Shown here one piece after another: positions 25,457-32,186 of a stretch of DNA of 32,310 bases. A program made the position numbers and the translations under genes. The notes beneath the pieces are model-generated. The model worked only from the letters and a program-made list of their open reading frames with translations, ran no database searches and was not told the origin of the DNA. Position 1 is the first letter of the stretch, and the number at the start of each line of letters is the position of its first letter. Source of the stretch: F23-B02 sp045599385 (GTDB lineage Bacteria > Bacillota > Clostridia > Oscillospirales > Oscillospiraceae); the NCBI GenBank assembly GCA_045599385.1, contig JAZRVW010000034.1, forward strand, positions 1 through 32,310, in the 5' to 3' direction.

Positions 25457-27778
25457 TGCGTTGCAGTTAAATTCAATACAAATATCGTTTACATACAGCT
25501 TTCCGATTCCGCTTTTGCCGCTGGTTTTAATATATGTGCCGCCGCTGCCGCCTTTAAGTGAAATCACGGCAGGACCGATTATTTCGATTTCTCCCTCGGC
25601 GCGCAGTACTATGGGCTCCTGATAATAGGGAAGATGATTGCCGCATTCGTCAATTGCTGTAATTCTTACGGCTGCTACATCATAGGTTTCGCCCTCGCAG
25701 AGCTCTGTGCGGTCTGCTTTGACATTGAGAAGTGCCTTCTGGCAAGGCTTTTTAACAACAGACTTGATTACTTCTCCGTTTTTTACGGCATCAAAGCGCC
25801 ATACTGTTGCTTCACCGCCCCAGTTTCCTACGTACTTGCCGTAGAGATTATATGCGTCGGAAATTTTGAAGCCCTTAAGCAGCATGAGCTTTCCGAACTT
25901 TGCATAGTGCTTCGGCTTCAGTCCCGTAGGTCCGAGCTTTGCAAGTGCGCTGAGGAGATATTTGACGTCTGACGCGGTTTTTTCATCATAACGCTCAACC
26001 GTGAGGAGCATTTCGCCTATGAAATCGTCAATGATAATGGGCGCATGCGGCATCGCAGGGAACTCCTCGGTGTTCGGGAAGAACTCGCGAACAAACACAT
26101 CATTTTTATAAAGCTTCACGCTGTCCGCATTTGTGAATACATATACTTTGCCGATGTCTCCCGCAGGGTGTTCGCCGATGTCCATGGAGGAGGACACTGC
26201 ACAGCAGGGGATTTCATCATTCTGACTGGCGTAGACATACGCCGCAAGCTTGGGATTGCGGAACATATCCAGCACTCCGTGATAGCATATTCCGTCACCG
26301 CTGCCGAAGTCCTTGTGGGTGTTGTAATCGAACATACACCAGGGAGAAATGCCGCAGATATCTTCGGCGGCATACATGGCATCAAGCACTTTTGCATGGC
26401 GCAGGGCATGACTTAAGCGATGGCGCTCATCGTCAAATGGCTTGGTGGGGAACATGTGACCGTTGCACTCGGAAACAAGATAGGGCCTGTTTTTCTTTGA
26501 TGTTACCGCAGACTTTGGTTTAAGACCTGCGTTATTGCCCACATGTGAGAAATCATTGAAAGCATAGACATCTTCTAAAAGCCGGCTCTTTTCAAGATAT
26601 CTTACACCGCTGGTCTGGCGTGAGGAGTCAAGCTCGTGGGCAACTTTGTTCGTCTGCCTGTAAAGCTCATCGCAGTCCTGAGATTCGTTTATTCTCACGC
26701 CCCACAGAATTATTGAGGGGTGGTGCATATACTGAGTCACCATTTCACGAGTGTTGTCTATTGCCTGCTGCTTCCACGCCTCATCGCCGATATGCTGCCA
26801 GCCTGGAATTTCCGTAAACACAAGGATTCCGAGCTCATCGCACGCATCGAGAAAATGCTGTGACTGAGGATAGTGGGAGGTGCGTACATAATTTACGCCA
26901 AGCTCGTTTTTGAGAATTTCAGCGTCGAGGCGCTGAACGGACTCGGGCATAGCATAGCCGACGTAGGCATAGCTCTGATGGCGGTTAAGACCACGGAGCT
27001 TAAGCTTTTTACCGTTCAGATAAAAGCCGTCATTCTCAAATTTTGCGCTTCTGAGACCGAAGCGGGTTTCCTTTGTGTCATAAACGGTATTATCTTTTTC
27101 GTCAACAAGCTTTGTTACGGCAGTTATCAGTTTTGGGTTTTCAAGCGTCCACAGCTCTGCATCGGGAAAGCTGATATCAAATTCAGCTCCGACGGCAAAT
27201 GCAATTATTTTGCCGCTTTCGTCGATAAAATCCGTGCGTATTTTGTGCCCTTTTGGCTGGATGGCGGTTTTTACTCTGACATGAATGCCGCGAAGAGATG
27301 TATTTTCGATGAGAACATCGGTAATATAGCCTTCATCACGCACCTGAAGTGTAACCTCGCGGTAAAGTCCGCCGTAGCAAAGATAATCTATAACAAAGCC
27401 GAAGGGAGGTATGTTAAGGCTTTCCCTTGTATCAAGGCGTACTGTGATTTCGTTTTCGGCTCCGAGCCTTACAAAATCGCTTATGTCTGCTGTGAAGGCC
27501 GTATAGCCGCAGGCATGGTGAGCTGCCTGCATTCCGTTGCAGTAAACAGTGGCGTCATGGGCAGCGCCCTCAAAACGCAGCAGAATGCGCTTTCCCTGCC
27601 AGCTTTCGTCTGCAAAGAAGGTTTTCTTGTAGCCGCAAACCATCTGATATGCGGTGCAGTCAATATAGTTATAGGGAATTTCCCCGGCGGAGTGGGGAAG
27701 TCTTACGCTGACAGCGTTGTCAAATCCCTTATCAAAATCCGATGTGAACAGCCAGCCGTTGTTGAAAGCAATATCCAT
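25454..27778 (-). CDS. Glycoside hydrolase family 2 beta-galactosidase-like enzyme
   Basis: The protein has 774 residues. GGAGG (27790-27786) is 7 bases before the ATG at 27778; longer in-frame starts have no such site. The order is an N-terminal jelly-roll sugar-binding domain, an immunoglobulin-like domain, a TIM barrel and C-terminal beta domains. Catalytic residues are visible: acid/base E365 in WGVRINES and nucleophile E437 in YLVSECNGH. LRGLNRHQSYAYVG, NYVRTSHYP and FTEIPGW are typical of GH2 beta-galactosidases. There is no signal peptide, so it should act on oligosaccharides already imported. No transporter or other sugar gene is adjacent. It is divergent from a HAD phosphatase gene with a possible shared operator between the two promoters. 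Beta-glucuronidase or beta-mannosidase specificity is less likely but not excluded. Confidence 0.93.
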   Translation of the reverse strand: MDIAFNNGWLFTSDFDKGFDNAVSVRLPHSAGEIPYNYIDCTAYQMVCGYKKTFFADESWQGKRILLRFEGAAHDATVYCNGMQAAHHACGYTAFTADISDFVRLGAENEITVRLDTRESLNIPPFGFVIDYLCYGGLYREVTLQVRDEGYITDVLIENTSLRGIHVRVKTAIQPKGHKIRTDFIDESGKIIAFAVGAEFDISFPDAELWTLENPKLITAVTKLVDEKDNTVYDTKETRFGLRSAKFENDGFYLNGKKLKLRGLNRHQSYAYVGYAMPESVQRLDAEILKNELGVNYVRTSHYPQSQHFLDACDELGILVFTEIPGWQHIGDEAWKQQAIDNTREMVTQYMHHPSIILWGVRINESQDCDELYRQTNKVAHELDSSRQTSGVRYLEKSRLLEDVYAFNDFSHVGNNAGLKPKSAVTSKKNRPYLVSECNGHMFPTKPFDDERHRLSHALRHAKVLDAMYAAEDICGISPWCMFDYNTHKDFGSGDGICYHGVLDMFRNPKLAAYVYASQNDEIPCCAVSSSMDIGEHPAGDIGKVYVFTNADSVKLYKNDVFVREFFPNTEEFPAMPHAPIIIDDFIGEMLLTVERYDEKTASDVKYLLSALAKLGPTGLKPKHYAKFGKLMLLKGFKISDAYNLYGKYVGNWGGEATVWRFDAVKNGEVIKSVVKKPCQKALLNVKADRTELCEGETYDVAAVRITAIDECGNHLPYYQEPIVLRAEGEIEIIGPAVISLKGGSGGTYIKTSGKSGIGKLYVNDICIEFNCNA

Positions 27779-27807
27779 TTCTGAGCCTCCTGCAATGTTC
27801 TGAAAAC

Positions 27808-27836
27808 AGTTTAGCATAAGATAAAAGATTTGAAAA
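27808..27836 (-). promoter_or_regulatory. Candidate promoter of the GH2 gene
   Basis: On the minus strand TTTTCA (27836-27831) and TAAACT (27813-27808) are separated by 17 bp, with TGC before the -10 box. The -35 match is weak, which would suit a regulated gene. Confidence 0.35.
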
Positions 27837-27850
27837 CCGCTTTTTCGGTT
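27835..27850. promoter_or_regulatory. Candidate operator dyad between divergent promoters
   Basis: AACCG-CTTTTT-CGGTT is a 16-bp dyad. Its left end touches the -35 box of the GH2 promoter and its right end overlaps the first two bases of the -35 box of the HAD-phosphatase promoter. Binding there could block both. No regulator gene is adjacent. Confidence 0.3.
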
Positions 27851-27877
27851 GATTTTAATGCGGGCAATTGCTATAAT
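27849..27877 (+). promoter_or_regulatory. Promoter of the HAD phosphatase gene
   Basis: TTGATT (27849-27854), a 17-bp spacer and TATAAT (27872-27877), with TGC before the -10 box. The start codon is 29 bases downstream. Confidence 0.65.
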
Positions 27878-27906
27878 TACCACATATAAATATTAGGAGA
27901 ATTGCT

Positions 27907-28713
27907 ATGAACACAGATAAGCTTTTGGGAACAAAGCTGTTCCTTCTCGATATGGACGGCACTCTCTATCTAGGCGACGAGGTTTTTGACGGAGCTATTG
28001 ACTTTATCCACACCATTAAAAATACCGGCAGAGAGTATATTTATCTAACAAACAACTCCTCTCGCGCAGGTGTTGACTATGTAACCCGCCTACGTAAGCT
28101 GGGATTTCCCTGCGAGACGGAGAATGTTTTTACATCGGGCATGGCAACTGCCATGTATCTCAACGATAAATTCCCCGGCGCAACGGTATATCCCGTGGGA
28201 ACTCCCGCGTTTCTGAATGAGCTTGAGAGCTACGGTGTAAAGCTTGGCGATGACGAAAGCGTAAGCGTTGTCTGCGTGGGCTTTGACACCACTCTTACAT
28301 ACGAGAAGCTTGATAAGGCCGTGCATTATCTCCGCATGAAGAAAGCGGCCTTTGTGGCGGCAAATCCCGACTGGGTTTGTCCCATGCCTGCAAATGAGGT
28401 GCTGCCCGACTGCGGAAGCATCTGCGCTCTGCTTACGGCCTCAAGCGGTGTCAAGCCTACCTTTATAGGCAAGCCAAATCGCAATATGGTTGATATCATT
28501 TCAAAGAAGACGGGTATTCCCAACGCGAATATCTGCTGTGTGGGCGACAGACTTTACACCGATATTGCCGTTGCGCAGAATGCCGATGCGGTTTCCGTCT
28601 GCGTGCTTTCAGGCGAAAGCTCAATGGACGATGTAAACGCCGCTGACCGCAAGCCCGACTATGTTCTGAATAACGTTGCCGAGATTGCGGATATACTCAA
28701 AGCAAACGCATAA
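27907..28713 (+). CDS. NagD-type HAD-IIA family sugar-phosphate/nucleotide phosphatase
   Basis: The protein has 268 residues, the normal length. AGGAGA is 8 bases before the ATG. HAD motif I is DMDGTLY with nucleophile D15 and acid D17. Motif II is in YLTNNSS, the lysine of motif III is in FIGKPNRNM, and motif IV is GDRLYTDI. The capping domain lies between motifs II and III, as in NagD and 4-nitrophenylphosphatase relatives (HAD-IIA). Such enzymes remove phosphate from UMP, sugar phosphates or glycolytic by-products; the exact substrate cannot be read from the sequence. Its original terminator was split by the IS element. Confidence 0.93.
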   Translation: MNTDKLLGTKLFLLDMDGTLYLGDEVFDGAIDFIHTIKNTGREYIYLTNNSSRAGVDYVTRLRKLGFPCETENVFTSGMATAMYLNDKFPGATVYPVGTPAFLNELESYGVKLGDDESVSVVCVGFDTTLTYEKLDKAVHYLRMKKAAFVAANPDWVCPMPANEVLPDCGSICALLTASSGVKPTFIGKPNRNMVDIISKKTGIPNANICCVGDRLYTDIAVAQNADAVSVCVLSGESSMDDVNAADRKPDYVLNNVAEIADILKANA

Positions 28714-28716
28714 AAG

Positions 28717-28736
28717 AAAAAACACCTGAAAAGAAT
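28717..28736. terminator. Left half of a bidirectional terminator split by the IS
   Basis: The arm AAAAAACACCTGAAAA (28717-28732) and the loop GAA (28733-28735) are here. The matching arm is at 30016-30031. If the IS and one AAT copy are removed, a 16-bp stem with a 3-nt loop is restored between two convergent genes. Confidence 0.8.
28734..28736. repeat. Target site duplication (left copy, AAT)
   Basis: AAT directly precedes the TG end of the IS and is repeated at 30014-30016. Confidence 0.8.
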
Positions 28737-28761
28737 TGAACCGAACCAGTAAAAACGGACA
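28737..28761 (+). repeat. Left terminal inverted repeat of the IS
   Basis: A 25-bp repeat starting TGAACCGAACCAG and ending CGGACA; it matches the right end at 16 positions. Confidence 0.8.
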
Positions 28762-28774
28762 ATAGACAAAACAC

Positions 28775-28808
28775 CCCCCTATGTAGGAAAATAGAACTAC
28801 ATAGGGGG
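28775..28808 (+). promoter_or_regulatory. Hairpin upstream of the transposase genes
   Basis: The 12-bp perfect stem CCCCCTATGTAG / CTACATAGGGGG has a 10-nt loop and lies 8 bases before the orfA start, with AATTATTT following. Such hairpins in IS elements limit transposase synthesis from outside transcription. It could also act as a replacement terminator for the HAD phosphatase gene. Confidence 0.6.
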
Positions 28809-28816
28809 AATTATTT

Positions 28817-29101
28817 ATGTCAAGACAGTATCAGCACGTACAACACCAATTAGAAGAAATTAAAAAGATGCTCGAAAGCGGTATGACGCAGGGAGAAGTT
28901 GCAAACGCGCTGGGACTAAGCGGAAAGGAAGTAATACACAATCTGCTAGTCCGGGAGCGGCGCAAAGAAGTACAAGGCATTCCGAAGCAGCGAGGACGCA
29001 AACCGGCAAAGACCTTGCAGGAGTATAAGTACGAGAACAAGCGTCTGAAGATGGAAGTGGAGCTGCTGCGGGATTTTCTGTCGCTCACAGGAAAGGAGTG
29101 A
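28817..29101 (+). CDS. IS3-family OrfA (transposase DNA-binding subunit)
   Basis: The protein has 94 residues. The helix-turn-helix lies at MTQGEVANALGLSGKEVIHN. A basic stretch (RGRKPAKT) and a leucine-zipper-like C-terminus (YENKRLKMEVELLRDFLSL) follow, as in IS150 OrfA. It overlaps orfB by 4 bases (GTGA), with orfB in the -1 frame. The upstream hairpin places any ribosome site close to structured RNA (AGGGGG at 28803-28808, in the 3' arm). Confidence 0.92.
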   Translation: MSRQYQHVQHQLEEIKKMLESGMTQGEVANALGLSGKEVIHNLLVRERRKEVQGIPKQRGRKPAKTLQEYKYENKRLKMEVELLRDFLSLTGKE

Positions 29102-29952
29102 AGGCAAGCGTAAAGTATAAGGTAATCTACCGTCATGGGGAGAAATATTCCGTCAGCGAGATGTGCCGCATCTTCGGCGTGTCACGCAGTGGATACTACG
29201 ACTATGTCAAGCGCATGGATATACCGGCAAAAGATCTGCCGCTTGCAGAGAAAATACGTGAGTGTCAGGAAGAGTGTAAACACACCTACGGATACCGCAG
29301 AGTACATATTTGGCTGGAACGCAACGGTGTTCATTGCAATCCGAAAACCGTGCTCAGAGTTATGAATAAGTACAATTTGCTGTCGGTTGTACGTAGAAAG
29401 CGCTATGTAAAGTACGGAGAAGCTCTGCATAAGTATCCTAATCTGCTTAATAGAAACTTTGCTGCCGAGCGTCCCAATCAGAAGTGGGTTACGGATATTT
29501 CTTACATCCGAACAGGTCAAGGTTTCCTGTATCTCTCAATCATTCGTGACCTGTATGACAACAGCATTGTTGCATACAAAACAGGTACGGAGCAGAATAT
29601 ACAGCTCGTCCTGAATACGATCAAAGCGGCTAAGAGAAAGGAAAAGGTCACTGCAGAGTTGCAGCTCCACAGTGACCAAGGCTTTCAGTATACCTCACAA
29701 GCGTACTTTAAGCTGACTCAACAATACGGTATTACGCCGTCAATGTCAAGACGCGGCAACCCTTATGACAACGCTTTAGCTGAAAATTTCTTCTCCATCC
29801 TCAAAACGGAGTGCATACACAGGGTCAAGATAAAGACTTTTGCGGAAGCGAGGCGGCTGATCGACGACTACATTTACTTCTACAATAATCAGCGAATCCA
29901 GACTAAAACAAAACTGACACCGATGGAATTTCGGTGCCAGTATGTTGCTTAA
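29098..29952 (+). CDS. IS3-family OrfB (DDE transposase, rve integrase core)
   Basis: The frame has 284 residues counted from the GTG at 29098. That GTG overlaps the only Shine-Dalgarno-like sequence (AAAGGAG, 29092-29098), so independent initiation there is doubtful. OrfB is probably made as an OrfAB fusion by -1 frameshifting near GGAAAGGAG, as usual in IS3 elements, although no perfect A6G slip site is seen. The DDE triad is D133 (VTDISYI), D193 (HSDQGFQY) and E229 (NALAENFFS), with 35 residues between the last two. The N-terminal HTH_21-like region (YGYRRVHIWLERNG) is also present. Confidence 0.94.
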   Translation: MKASVKYKVIYRHGEKYSVSEMCRIFGVSRSGYYDYVKRMDIPAKDLPLAEKIRECQEECKHTYGYRRVHIWLERNGVHCNPKTVLRVMNKYNLLSVVRRKRYVKYGEALHKYPNLLNRNFAAERPNQKWVTDISYIRTGQGFLYLSIIRDLYDNSIVAYKTGTEQNIQLVLNTIKAAKRKEKVTAELQLHSDQGFQYTSQAYFKLTQQYGITPSMSRRGNPYDNALAENFFSILKTECIHRVKIKTFAEARRLIDDYIYFYNNQRIQTKTKLTPMEFRCQYVA

Positions 29953-29988
29953 AATTTCATATCCCTACATAGGGGGGCTTTTTTGTGC

Positions 29989-30013
29989 TGTCCGCACAAT
30001 CTGGGGCAGTTCA
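29989..30013 (-). repeat. Right terminal inverted repeat of the IS
   Basis: Read inward on the minus strand it starts TGAACTGCCCCAG and ends CGGACA, matching the left end at 16 of 25 positions. Confidence 0.8.
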
Positions 30014-30016
30014 AAT
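30014..30016. repeat. Target site duplication (right copy, AAT)
   Basis: AAT directly follows the CA end of the IS and matches 28734-28736. Confidence 0.8.
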
Positions 30017-30031
30017 TTTCAGGTGTTTTTT
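30016..30031. terminator. Right half of the bidirectional terminator split by the IS
   Basis: TTTTCAGGTGTTTTTT is the exact complement of the arm at 28717-28732. Alone it cannot form the hairpin that would have ended the convergent exonuclease transcript. Confidence 0.8.
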
Positions 30032-30035
30032 TTAA

Positions 30036-31013
30036 TTATTCCTTGTTTGCGGGACGGTTTTTCTTGGTGCTGTGTCCGCGACCTCTGCGGCGGGACAGCG
30101 CGGCTTTTGTACGGTAAAAGTCCAGCATGCCGTCATCGGCTTCATAGATAAGACGGTTTGCAGACCAAAGGTTATCCTCGTGCTTGCGGAACTTGAGTCT
30201 AACAAGGTAGGAAGAGCAGTCCTCACAGCTGTATATATTCATATAGCGCTGGTCGCCCTGATTTACCCAATGCTGCGCAATCAGCCTTTTTTCGCACTTA
30301 GGGCAGGGAATATCGGTCAGCTTGGGGTCGGCAAAGGCATCTGCCTTAGTGACGTAATCATTAAAAACAAGATGCTCAATGGCCTCGGGACCGTCATTTT
30401 CGGAATTTGCCGATTTCGGAGTTGCAAGAATGCGGCTTGCATCATCGTACCGGGCAAGTCCTGTGTACATATCAAGATGGGAAGCCACAAGCGCGGTGTT
30501 ATAGGCATCGCCGAGTGCGTCATGGGCAACACGTGTCTGCTCGATTTCAAAGTGCTCCATTGCGGTAGCAAGGGATTTCTGATTTTTGTCGCCGTCTGTC
30601 TGCATGTTGTAGATGAGCTGAAGGTTTATCCAGCCGTCAATCCAGTCCCAGTCCAGATCATGTATAATGATGTTCTGTTCCATAATGCCCTTGTCATCAC
30701 AGCCCCAGGTTAGAAAAACGGGGTTTTCACCGCACCACTGGCGGAACTGCTCAAAGGCATCGCGGAAGCTCAGTCCGAGAGCAAGGCGCTCCTTGTCAAA
30801 GCCGGTGAGTTTCTTGACCTTGTAGTGCATACGCTTGAAATATACGGGCTTGACATCAACCGTAAATTCTTCGGCAGGCTTCATATCCTCTGTGAGCTTT
30901 ACAGCGCCAATCTCAATGATTTCGCCGCGCAGCTTAATGGGCAGCTTGTTAAAAACGGCGGATTTGGAGCTCATTGCCTGATTCCATTCCAAATCGACCA
31001 CGATATAATTCAT
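30036..31013 (-). CDS. DEDDh 3'-5' exonuclease with C-terminal zinc ribbon and basic tail
   Basis: The protein has 325 residues. The exonuclease fold (RNase T/DnaQ superfamily) occupies about 1-185. Its likely metal and catalytic residues are D7 and E9 in VDLEWN, D107 in GCDDKGI, H164 and D169 in AHDALGDA. After a linker, C237/C240 and C263/C266 form a zinc ribbon (CPKC...CEDC). The last 20 residues are strongly basic (SRRRGRG...KK), so nucleic-acid binding is likely. The ribosome site is weak (AAAGG, about 12 bases upstream). Relatives include KapD/sporulation-inhibitor-like exonucleases; whether it acts on RNA or DNA is unknown. Its terminator was disrupted by the IS. Confidence 0.88.
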   Translation of the reverse strand: MNYIVVDLEWNQAMSSKSAVFNKLPIKLRGEIIEIGAVKLTEDMKPAEEFTVDVKPVYFKRMHYKVKKLTGFDKERLALGLSFRDAFEQFRQWCGENPVFLTWGCDDKGIMEQNIIIHDLDWDWIDGWINLQLIYNMQTDGDKNQKSLATAMEHFEIEQTRVAHDALGDAYNTALVASHLDMYTGLARYDDASRILATPKSANSENDGPEAIEHLVFNDYVTKADAFADPKLTDIPCPKCEKRLIAQHWVNQGDQRYMNIYSCEDCSSYLVRLKFRKHEDNLWSANRLIYEADDGMLDFYRTKAALSRRRGRGHSTKKNRPANKE

Positions 31014-31048
31014 AAATTCAACGACCTTTATTTATATTACGGGTAGAG

Positions 31049-31077
31049 ATTATAACATAAATATACGAAGCTTGCAC
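31049..31077 (-). promoter_or_regulatory. Promoter of the exonuclease gene
   Basis: On the minus strand a perfect TATAAT (31054-31049) is preceded by TGT. The -35 position (31077-31072) reads GTGCAA, a weak match. It would depend on the extended -10. Confidence 0.5.
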
Positions 31078-31097
31078 TACTTTTTTTCAATATATGT

Positions 31098-31126
31098 TTG
31101 AATGCGCACAATTTGTGTGCTATACT
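31098..31126 (+). promoter_or_regulatory. ddl-murF promoter
   Basis: TTGAAT (31098-31103), a 17-bp spacer and TATACT (31121-31126), with TGC before the -10 box. The ddl ATG is 31 bases downstream. Confidence 0.65.
31104..31120. promoter_or_regulatory. Candidate operator filling the ddl promoter spacer
   Basis: GCGCACAATTTGTGTGC is a 17-bp dyad (GC-n-CACAA-n-TTGTG-n-GC) that occupies exactly the space between the -35 and -10 boxes. The protein that would bind it is unknown. Confidence 0.4.
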
Positions 31127-31157
31127 TCTTTTAATAATCTCTGCGGAGGTAGAACTT

Positions 31158-32186
31158 ATGAAAATTGCAGTTGTATGCGGCGGACTTTCCAATGAAAGGG
31201 ACGTTTCCATCACCAGCGGAACGGGCGTTGCCAGAGCCCTTCGCGCCAAGGGTCACAAGGTCGTTCTTGTTGACCTCTATTACGGCTATAAGGGCGAGTA
31301 TAACGACCCTGCGGAGCTTTTTGAAAGGGAGCAGGAGGACGTTAAATACTCCGTTTCCACGGAAACTCCCGATATCGCAAAGATAATCGCCGAGGGCGAT
31401 GGCTCCCGCATCGGCAAAAATGTTATAGAGATATGCAAGGCCGCGGATATTTGCTTCCTCGCACTTCACGGTGAGGACGGCGAAAACGGCAAGCTGCAGG
31501 CAACTCTGGATATGCACGGCATAAAATACACTGGCAGCGGCTATCTGGGCAGCGCCCTTGCCATGAACAAGGAGCTTTCCAAGATACAGTTCCGTGCCAA
31601 CGGTATCCCCACGCCCCCTGGTATAATCGTGGAAAAGGGGAACGCTTCCTATGAGGACGTAGGCTTCCCCTGTGTTGTCAAGCCATGTTCGGGTGGCTCC
31701 AGCGTTGGCACCTCCATGGTGCAGAGCCGTGATGAGTACGATGCCGCTCTTGAACTGGCATTCAAGTTTGAAGACCGCGTTGTGGTGGAGAAGTTTGTCA
31801 AGGGCAGGGAGATAACCGTCGGCGTTATTGACGGCAAGGCAATGCCCACCATCGAGATAATCCCCAAAAGCGGCTGGTATGACTATAAAAACAAGTATCA
31901 GGCAGGTCTCACTGAGGAGATATGTCCCGCACCCATCAGCCCCGAGGATACCGAGCGCGTTCAGCGTCTTGCCGAGCGTGTTGGTCAGGCCCTCATGGTG
32001 GACGTTTATTACAGAGCCGATTTCCTGCTGGACAATAGCGACGGCGAACTGTACTGTCTTGAAGCCAACACTTTGCCCGGCATGACCCCAACGAGCCTTG
32101 TGCCCCAAATGGCGGCGGAGCAGGGCATAGATTTCGGCGGTATCTGCGAAAAAATAATTGCCGTTTCCATGGAGAAGTATAAATGA
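31158..32186 (+). CDS. ddl: Ddl, D-alanine--D-alanine ligase
   Basis: The enzyme joins two D-alanines with ATP for the peptidoglycan stem peptide. The protein has 342 residues from the ATG at 31158, with GGAGG 8 bases upstream. The longer ATG at 31098 overlaps the promoter and is rejected. Visible parts are VVCGGLSNERDVSITSG (N-terminal Rossmann-like), LALHGEDGENGKLQ, the ATP-grasp loop KPCSGGSSVGTS, EITVGVIDG, the omega-loop KSGWYDYKNKY and LEANTLPGMT. The Tyr in the omega loop fits D-Ala-D-Ala specificity, as in vancomycin-sensitive ligases, rather than D-Ala-D-Lac. It overlaps murF by 4 bases (ATGA), so the two consecutive steps are coupled. Confidence 0.97.
   Translation: MKIAVVCGGLSNERDVSITSGTGVARALRAKGHKVVLVDLYYGYKGEYNDPAELFEREQEDVKYSVSTETPDIAKIIAEGDGSRIGKNVIEICKAADICFLALHGEDGENGKLQATLDMHGIKYTGSGYLGSALAMNKELSKIQFRANGIPTPPGIIVEKGNASYEDVGFPCVVKPCSGGSSVGTSMVQSRDEYDAALELAFKFEDRVVVEKFVKGREITVGVIDGKAMPTIEIIPKSGWYDYKNKYQAGLTEEICPAPISPEDTERVQRLAERVGQALMVDVYYRADFLLDNSDGELYCLEANTLPGMTPTSLVPQMAAEQGIDFGGICEKIIAVSMEKYK

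Larger units (their letters stand above)
28737..30013 (+). mobile_element. IS3-family insertion sequence, IS150 group (1277 bp)
   Basis: The ends are TG...CA. The 25-bp terminal inverted repeats begin TGAACCGAACCAG on the left and TGAACTGCCCCAG on the right (read inward). Both end CGGACA, with 16 of 25 positions identical. The element is flanked by 3-bp direct repeats AAT (28734-28736 and 30014-30016), the target duplication usual in this group. Inside are orfA and orfB in -1 relation and a strong hairpin near the left end. The right end has CCCTACATAGGGGGG followed by T6, possibly a weak terminator. Both reading frames are open, so the element looks intact and recent. Confidence 0.93.

Noticed and set aside
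26873..27784. 303-codon plus-strand open frame
   Set aside because: It is antisense to the GH2 gene, whose catalytic residues are clear.
28774..29977. IS ends placed at the CCCCCCTATGTAGG inverted repeat
   Set aside because: The outer TG...CA ends have longer family-like repeats and an AAT target duplication that restores a perfect terminator, so the inner repeat is internal to the element.
31131..32108. 325-codon minus-strand open frame
   Set aside because: It is antisense to ddl, which has all its motifs and a good ribosome site.
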